Below, in pieces: positions 5,684 to 5,996 of a stretch of DNA of 5,996 nt. The position numbers and the translations under genes are program-made. The stretch covers positions 1 through 5,996 of the forward strand of contig JAWOCZ010000318.1 of NCBI GenBank assembly GCA_046483565.1, in the 5' to 3' direction. Every line of letters begins with the position of its first letter. Position 1 is the stretch's first letter. This DNA comes from T1Sed10-7 sp046483565 (lineage in GTDB: Bacteria; Actinomycetota; Nitriliruptoria; Nitriliruptorales; Nitriliruptoraceae). Below the pieces are notes generated by a model, which was not told the origin of the DNA, searched no databases, and worked only from the letters and a program-made list of their open reading frames with translations.

Positions 5684-5839
5684 TCGCCGCCGGGGTTCCG
5701 ATCGAGGTCGTGAGCAAGCGGCTCGGCCACGCGCGCATCAGCGTTACGTACGACATGTACACACCCCGACGACGCCCAGCAACGCGAGGCCGCGGACGCG
5801 TTCGCCCGGCTCATCGCCGGCGAAGCCGAGACATCGTGA
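5684..5839 (+). pseudogene. Tyrosine integrase, 3' part, with frameshift
   Basis: This is the missing end of the integrase that begins at 881. From 5686 it reads AAGVPIEVVSKRLGHARISV and TYDMY, supplying the catalytic His of RLGH and the nucleophilic Tyr (TAC 5758-5760 of TYDMY; alignment to T-x-x-x-Y is approximate). Directly after this Tyr the frame shifts: from 5762 a different frame gives HPDDAQQREAADAFARL, IAGEAETS and TGA 5837-5839, a normal C-terminal tail for this family. The family form MYTHPDD suggests two bases were lost around 5760-5763 (ACCCAC to ACAC). So precise loss of the inserted element would restore the catalytic core but with a changed tail. Confidence 0.88.
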
Positions 5840-5996
5840 CGGCAACGAACGTTCGCGCCGCGGCAGCCGCCACGCGCCGGCTTCGTCGAGTCGGCGCGGC
5901 GGCAGGAGACAACTCCGTCGGGCTGGCCAGGGTCAGCGCCCTCGTCGGGGACCTCGGCGATGACCGATCTGCAACGGCCAGTTGTGGACCTCGTCA

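Noticed and set aside
5836..5996. Open frame from GTG 5836 (GTGA overlap with the integrase stop) to the window end, and a short frame from ATG 5960
   Set aside because: Only about 53 and 12 codons are visible, without a clear ribosome site or recognisable residues; the stretch 5840-5996 is otherwise unassigned.

Overview
This is a high-GC window with long open frames, GTG starts and C/G-ending codons, most consistent with an actinobacterium; I cannot name a genus. It is an accessory region built of nested, broken and mobile DNA. No RNA gene or CRISPR array was seen.

Left flank (1-522): two 3' fragments of serpin (serine-protease-inhibitor fold) genes lie head to head around a GTCGAC palindrome at 138-143. 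The right fragment (+ strand, 139-522) keeps the reactive-centre-loop hinge and a natural stop. The left fragment (- strand, 140 to 1) runs off the window. Their first 124 aligned bases form an inverted repeat, 114/124 identical, and all nine codon differences change the amino acid. Neither has a serpin N-terminus here. Positions 523-880 show no convincing gene.

Middle and right: a phage/ICE-type tyrosine integrase gene starts at 881 and is split at 1889/1890 by an inserted element. Its 3' end resumes at 5684 and, after a frameshift, ends at 5839. The split lies between the catalytic H-x-x-R box and the final His and Tyr, so the integrase is dead as it stands.

Inserted element (about 1890-5683, 3.8 kb): three same-strand genes joined by two 4-base GTGA stop/start overlaps. 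They are (i) a complete tyrosine recombinase of 362 residues (2129-3217), (ii) a 105-residue XRE-like helix-turn-helix protein (3214-3531), and (iii) a 697-residue protein (3528-5621) with seven consecutive zinc-ribbon-like Cys4 units followed by a recombinase-like C-terminal half without the usual catalytic tyrosine. The two ends carry matching imperfect inverted repeats, and codon-level reconstruction of the host gene suggests insertion with no target duplication. The layout recalls Tn554 (tyrosine recombinases TnpA and TnpB plus small TnpC), but gene order and domain content differ. My inference is that the small recombinase performs strand exchange, the HTH protein regulates or helps assemble the complex, and the zinc-ribbon protein is a DNA-binding accessory or architectural partner. 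This trio is the best candidate here for a little-described system. The base composition of the element also flips from G-rich on the left to C-rich on the right.
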